64,000 nt of DNA. It comes from Falsibacillus albus (lineage in GTDB: Bacteria; Bacillota; Bacilli; Bacillales; DSM-25281). The stretch lies in NCBI RefSeq assembly GCF_003668575.1, contig NZ_RCVZ01000006.1, positions 62,001 through 126,000 of the forward strand, in the 5' to 3' direction. This document shows positions 60,963 to 64,000 of the stretch, piece by piece (position 1 is the stretch's first letter; each line of letters opens with the position of its first letter). The translations under genes were made by a program, and so were the position numbers. The notes below the pieces were generated by a model. The model was given only the letters and a program-made list of their open reading frames with translations. It did no database searches and had not been told where the DNA came from.

Positions 60963-61020
60963 AAAAACCCGAACGAATCTGAATTCTATAGGAAGAATTC
61001 GGATTATAGTTCGGGTTTTT
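60963..61020 (-). terminator. Long bidirectional terminator
   Basis: AAAAACCCGAAC (60963-60974) pairs with GTTCGGGTTTTT (61009-61020), with a second inner stem GAATTC/GAATTC. It can end both the amidohydrolase transcript and that of the facing AlaX gene. Confidence 0.85.
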
Positions 61021-61081
61021 ATTCAACTAAAGTACATTTGTCCCAGCCTTTTTGCCTATTTTGCATTTCAATTGCCCAAAT

Positions 61082-62266
61082 TTAATGAATGGTATGATCC
61101 GCCAAAGTCACTGAAATATGATCCATAAAAGAAGTAAGCTCTTCAGTGCTGTTAAAGGAGGCTTGAGCTTGATTTGAGCCTCCACCACCTTTCCCTTCAT
61201 ATAAAGGTAGAGTTTCTTTGAAAAGTTGTCCGCAATGAATATCCATATTCCCACTGTGCATCAACAATACTTTTTTCTCTTGAAGGCTTCCTGCCAATAC
61301 GATGCGCGACCCATCCTTTACCAGCTCTTTAGCGATGACCTGTATCTCACTTAAAGATTTCTCTGAAAAACATTCTTGAATAAAAGAAGAAGTGGTTTCC
61401 TGAATCAGTTTGCGTGCTGTAAATATGGCATTCTCTTCTGAAATTTCCTTGGCGCGCTTTTGAAGGGACTTGTTTTCCTTCTCAAGTTTTTGTATCCTTT
61501 CCAACACTTCATCTTGACCAGTTGAAAAATGAAGGGAAATGTCCCGCAGTGTTTTATGTGCTTGTTGATAATTAGTCAGGGCACGTCTCCCGCAAACAAA
61601 ATAGACCCTCGTGAATTGCTTGTTTTTTTCAGTCTTTAAAATTTTCAGCATCCCCAATTCTCCTGTAGAAGCTGCATGTGTACCACAGCATGCCGAATAA
61701 TCCAAACCTTGGATTTCAACGATGCGTATATTCTCTGTTACTTTCGGTATTTTTCGCAATGGAATCGTATTCAATTGATTTTCTTCCAGATAATAGGTTT
61801 TGATTGGAATATTAGATTGAATATAATGATTCGTCCTGTTCTCGATAGCTTCAATCTGTCCTTCAGATAAAGAAGGCGTATTCAGGTCGATGGCGACATA
61901 CTCTTGACCAAGATGAAAGCTGACCGTTTCAGCATTATAGAGTTCGATGCAAACAGATGAAAGCAAATGCTGGCCGGTATGGTGCTGAGTATGGTCCGAT
62001 CTTCTGTCGGCATCGACTCGACACTCGACAATGCCGGTTTCGGGAAGACGATCGACCTTATGTAGAATTTCATCATTCATTTCAATCACATCGATAACTG
62101 CTGCTTCCGCTATAAAGCCGGTGTCTGCAGGCTGCCCTCCGCCTTCTGGGTAAAAAGCAGTTTCCTCCAGGATGATAAAAAATCCATTTTCATTTGTTAT
62201 TTTTTCCAATATAATTGTGTTCCATGAAAATAGCTCAGGTGCAGAATAATATAGTCTTTCATTCAT
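61082..62266 (-). CDS. Alanyl-tRNA editing protein (AlaX-L type)
   Basis: This 394-residue protein is like the editing half of alanyl-tRNA synthetase, without the ligase part. The editing zinc site is HTQHHTGQH (HxxxH) and CCGTHAAS. A coiled coil and a C-terminal DHHA1-like domain (GKGGGGSNQAQASF) follow. It should clear Ser or Gly mischarged onto tRNA-Ala in trans. GAGAGG nine bases ahead of the ATG at 62266 sets the start. The frame to 62317 is unsupported. Confidence 0.85.
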   Translation of the reverse strand: MNERLYYSAPELFSWNTIILEKITNENGFFIILEETAFYPEGGGQPADTGFIAEAAVIDVIEMNDEILHKVDRLPETGIVECRVDADRRSDHTQHHTGQHLLSSVCIELYNAETVSFHLGQEYVAIDLNTPSLSEGQIEAIENRTNHYIQSNIPIKTYYLEENQLNTIPLRKIPKVTENIRIVEIQGLDYSACCGTHAASTGELGMLKILKTEKNKQFTRVYFVCGRRALTNYQQAHKTLRDISLHFSTGQDEVLERIQKLEKENKSLQKRAKEISEENAIFTARKLIQETTSSFIQECFSEKSLSEIQVIAKELVKDGSRIVLAGSLQEKKVLLMHSGNMDIHCGQLFKETLPLYEGKGGGGSNQAQASFNSTEELTSFMDHISVTLADHTIH

Positions 62267-62417
62267 TTCGGTCATCCTCTCAAAAATCATCATTAATTGG
62301 AGTATATCATGATTCACATATGGCTCTTACTTTTGAGAAATTATTTTTTTCCGTTCATACATATTTTAAAAACCACGGTAAAGACTATGGTTGAAAATAT
62401 GAATGGAGGTAATGAAA

Positions 62418-62939
62418 ATGAAATTAATGAAAATTGTTCTTGCATCAAGTCTTCTTGTCGTTCCTCTTGTCGGCTGTGCCACTAAAAACAATGATAACTT
62501 GAGTAGGAATCAAAAATTTCAAAATGTAAAATACAACCCTGGTACTGTAAACGATACGACTATGGACAACAATCCAAATAACAACATGTATAACAATACA
62601 AATGGCAACTACAGGGTAGCAAATAAAGTCGCTGACAAAGTCAATAGCTTGAATAATGTGAGCAATGCGAATGTATTGGTCACAGATCACACAGCATATG
62701 TCGCTGCTAAATTGAATGGAAAGAAAGAAGGAAACAAAACGAAGGATATGGAACATAAAATTTCCGATATGGTTAAAAAGGCGGATCCAAGCATTAATAA
62801 TGTATATGTATCCACAAACCCTGATTTCGCAGATAGGCTAAAAGGATATGCTGACAAAATACAGGCAGGAAAACCTGTTAAAGGGCTTGGCCAAGAAATT
62901 TCCGAAACATTAAGAAGAATTTTCCCGAACCAGCGATAA
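62418..62939 (+). CDS. YhcN/YlaJ-family sporulation lipoprotein
   Basis: This 173-residue lipoprotein has a signal with lipobox LVGC (Cys at about residue 19), an Asn-rich linker (MDNNPNNNMYNNTNGN), and the YhcN/YlaJ domain (VADKVNSLNNVSNANVLVTD, then YVAAKL). Members are found in the forespore and inner spore membrane. GGAGG is eight bases ahead of the ATG at 62418. The gene is monocistronic and followed at once by a terminator. Confidence 0.83.
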   Translation: MKLMKIVLASSLLVVPLVGCATKNNDNLSRNQKFQNVKYNPGTVNDTTMDNNPNNNMYNNTNGNYRVANKVADKVNSLNNVSNANVLVTDHTAYVAAKLNGKKEGNKTKDMEHKISDMVKKADPSINNVYVSTNPDFADRLKGYADKIQAGKPVKGLGQEISETLRRIFPNQR

Positions 62940-62942
62940 ATG

Positions 62943-62975
62943 AAAAAGGCCGCCACAAAACGTGGCGGCCTTTTT
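62943..62975 (+). terminator. Strong shared terminator
   Basis: AAAAAGGCCGCCAC and GTGGCGGCCTTTTT form a perfect 14-bp stem with a five-base loop, between the YhcN gene and the facing flippase gene. Confidence 0.9.
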
Positions 62976-62987
62976 CATGTCAAATTC

Positions 62988-63926
62988 TTATTTGGATCGC
63001 ATTCTGTCTTTTATCCATTCAACAATAAAAAGCATGGATCCAATGACAAACGGAAATACATAGTAGATCAATCGATAAAGGGCAAGCCCTAATAAGACTT
63101 CTTCCGCTTTGACACCCGCTAATTCTGATCCCATCAAGAATATCAGATCAAATGATCCTACCCCTCCGGGAATCATGGAAATGATCCCTGCGCAGATGGA
63201 GACAAGTGCAATGGGCATCAACACATGAAAGGGCAGCGGCACATGGAGGACGAACATGATGGCCCAAAGTGTCCCCAATACTGAAGTCCATTCTAAAAAT
63301 GAAGTACAAATAAAAGATAAAACATATTTTCTTCTGAAAATGATATTGTTTTGTGATTTTCGAACATAATAGACAACCAGCAATATCGGTGTATATAAGG
63401 CGAATCCCCAAACAACAAACTTAACCCATTTTAATTCAGTAAGCACAGGTGTAAAGAATATATGAAACACAATCGTCCAGCAGATGATCGATAGGCCTGT
63501 CAAATAAAAAAGGGATAGGCTCGCAATGGCCTTTACCAAATGGAACTTATCAAATTTATTTTTTTGATAAAAATAAACCCTCAGCGCTGCGCCGCCCACT
63601 CCTCCAAACCCTAAAAAGTTTGAATAAGAATTTGCTGCATATGCATATCGTAAAGTCCGCAATAGCGGAATCCGAATATGAAAGAACCTGACCAAAGCAA
63701 AATCATACAGGCACATCGGCAGGACTGCCACCATCCCAACCACCAACAAAACAACGATCTGCTGCAGCGTAAGTTCATGGATGTGACGCTCAACCAAATG
63801 AAAATCAAAATTACGGAGCATCTTTCTGGATTCAAAATACAGCAAAAGAATCATTCCAAAAGCGAACAATAACTTTAAACTAAGTGAGACATATTTATTT
63901 TTAATTATTTTCATTATCTTCACCAT
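62988..63926 (-). CDS. Stand-alone MprF-like flippase domain (UPF0104)
   Basis: This 312-residue protein has about eight membrane segments and the blocks NFLGFGGVGGAALRVYFYQK and SICAGIISMIPGGVGSFDLIF, typical of the N-terminal flippase half of MprF. In MprF this half moves aminoacyl-phosphatidylglycerol to the outer leaflet. The C-terminal aminoacyl-transferase half is missing: the frame ends in KDRMRSK, and a facing gene follows. It may be a lipid flippase for another substrate. The start codon is uncertain (63926 or 63914). Confidence 0.78.
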   Translation of the reverse strand: MVKIMKIIKNKYVSLSLKLLFAFGMILLLYFESRKMLRNFDFHLVERHIHELTLQQIVVLLVVGMVAVLPMCLYDFALVRFFHIRIPLLRTLRYAYAANSYSNFLGFGGVGGAALRVYFYQKNKFDKFHLVKAIASLSLFYLTGLSIICWTIVFHIFFTPVLTELKWVKFVVWGFALYTPILLVVYYVRKSQNNIIFRRKYVLSFICTSFLEWTSVLGTLWAIMFVLHVPLPFHVLMPIALVSICAGIISMIPGGVGSFDLIFLMGSELAGVKAEEVLLGLALYRLIYYVFPFVIGSMLFIVEWIKDRMRSK

Positions 63927-64000
63927 CTATCATTATGACCAATAATTAACACGCAGATTCTATACTATCATAATAACAGCTGGATAAACATGTGAATTTT

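Overview
The window looks like ordinary chromosome of a low-GC, endospore-forming member of the Bacillaceae. The evidence is strong AGGAGG-type ribosome binding sites, frequent TTG and GTG starts, catabolite-responsive (cre) boxes, sporulation-type proteins (YhcN/YlaJ lipoprotein, GerP-like proteins, a spore-type Hsp20) and many genes whose order matches Bacillus subtilis (mifM-yidC2, cidR-cidA-cidB, yojN-yojO, xpaC plus a TelA-like partner, citR-citA). I cannot assign a genus. I saw no rRNA, tRNA, CRISPR array, prophage or intact insertion sequence.

Layout. 0.1-13 kb: a YkqA-type cyclotransferase, a secreted type I pullulanase with a cre box, an aldehyde dehydrogenase with a perfect cre box, small conserved proteins, a 3-hydroxybutyrate dehydrogenase, and a CidR/CidA/CidB lysis-control locus with an extra carboxymuconolactone-decarboxylase-like gene. 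12.3-13.4 kb: the membrane insertase YidC2 behind a MifM-like arrest peptide. 14-19 kb: MoxR/VWA pair YojN-YojO, an unlisted 54-codon gene, and a CPA1 antiporter. 19.6-23.4 kb: AbrB-like, TelA-like, XpaC, acylphosphatase, hydrolase and cupredoxin genes on the minus strand. 23.6-26.5 kb: an unusual pyruvate-kinase-like protein followed by a 19-copy, 51-bp tandem repeat that stays open as one reading frame. 26.7-32.3 kb: a D,D-carboxypeptidase, MoaA, MoeA, and small conserved genes.

32.37-32.73 kb holds a compact candidate type I toxin-antitoxin locus. A 29-residue holin-like toxin sits behind a promoter overlapped by a LexA (SOS) box, and an antisense RNA with its own promoter and terminator covers its 3' end. 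32.7-38.6 kb: an HD-GYP protein, CspD with a hairpin leader, a YdjO-like protein, a TetR/GNAT pair with an operator, and an ABC-F protein. 38.7-40.8 kb: a GerP-like spore cluster. 40.8-43.1 kb: a promoter, a seven-codon leader ORF, a three-way-junction RNA and two terminators, all upstream of a MutS2-type ATPase that lacks the Smr nuclease domain.

43.6-64 kb: PepF, an SgrR-type regulator with an MFS exporter, a five-gene acyl-CoA operon (two MaoC-type hydratases, a FabG-like reductase, two acyl-CoA ligases), an MBL hydrolase, a His-box hydroxylase, CitR/CitA, an M20 amidohydrolase, an AlaX editing protein, a YhcN lipoprotein and a stand-alone MprF-like flippase domain. A dispersed intergenic repeat family with inverted-repeat ends occurs at about 14 places.

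The observations I consider most worth following are the SOS-box toxin-antitoxin pair, the leader RNA of the Smr-less MutS2, the 51-bp repeat array, and the MifM-YidC2 arrest switch.
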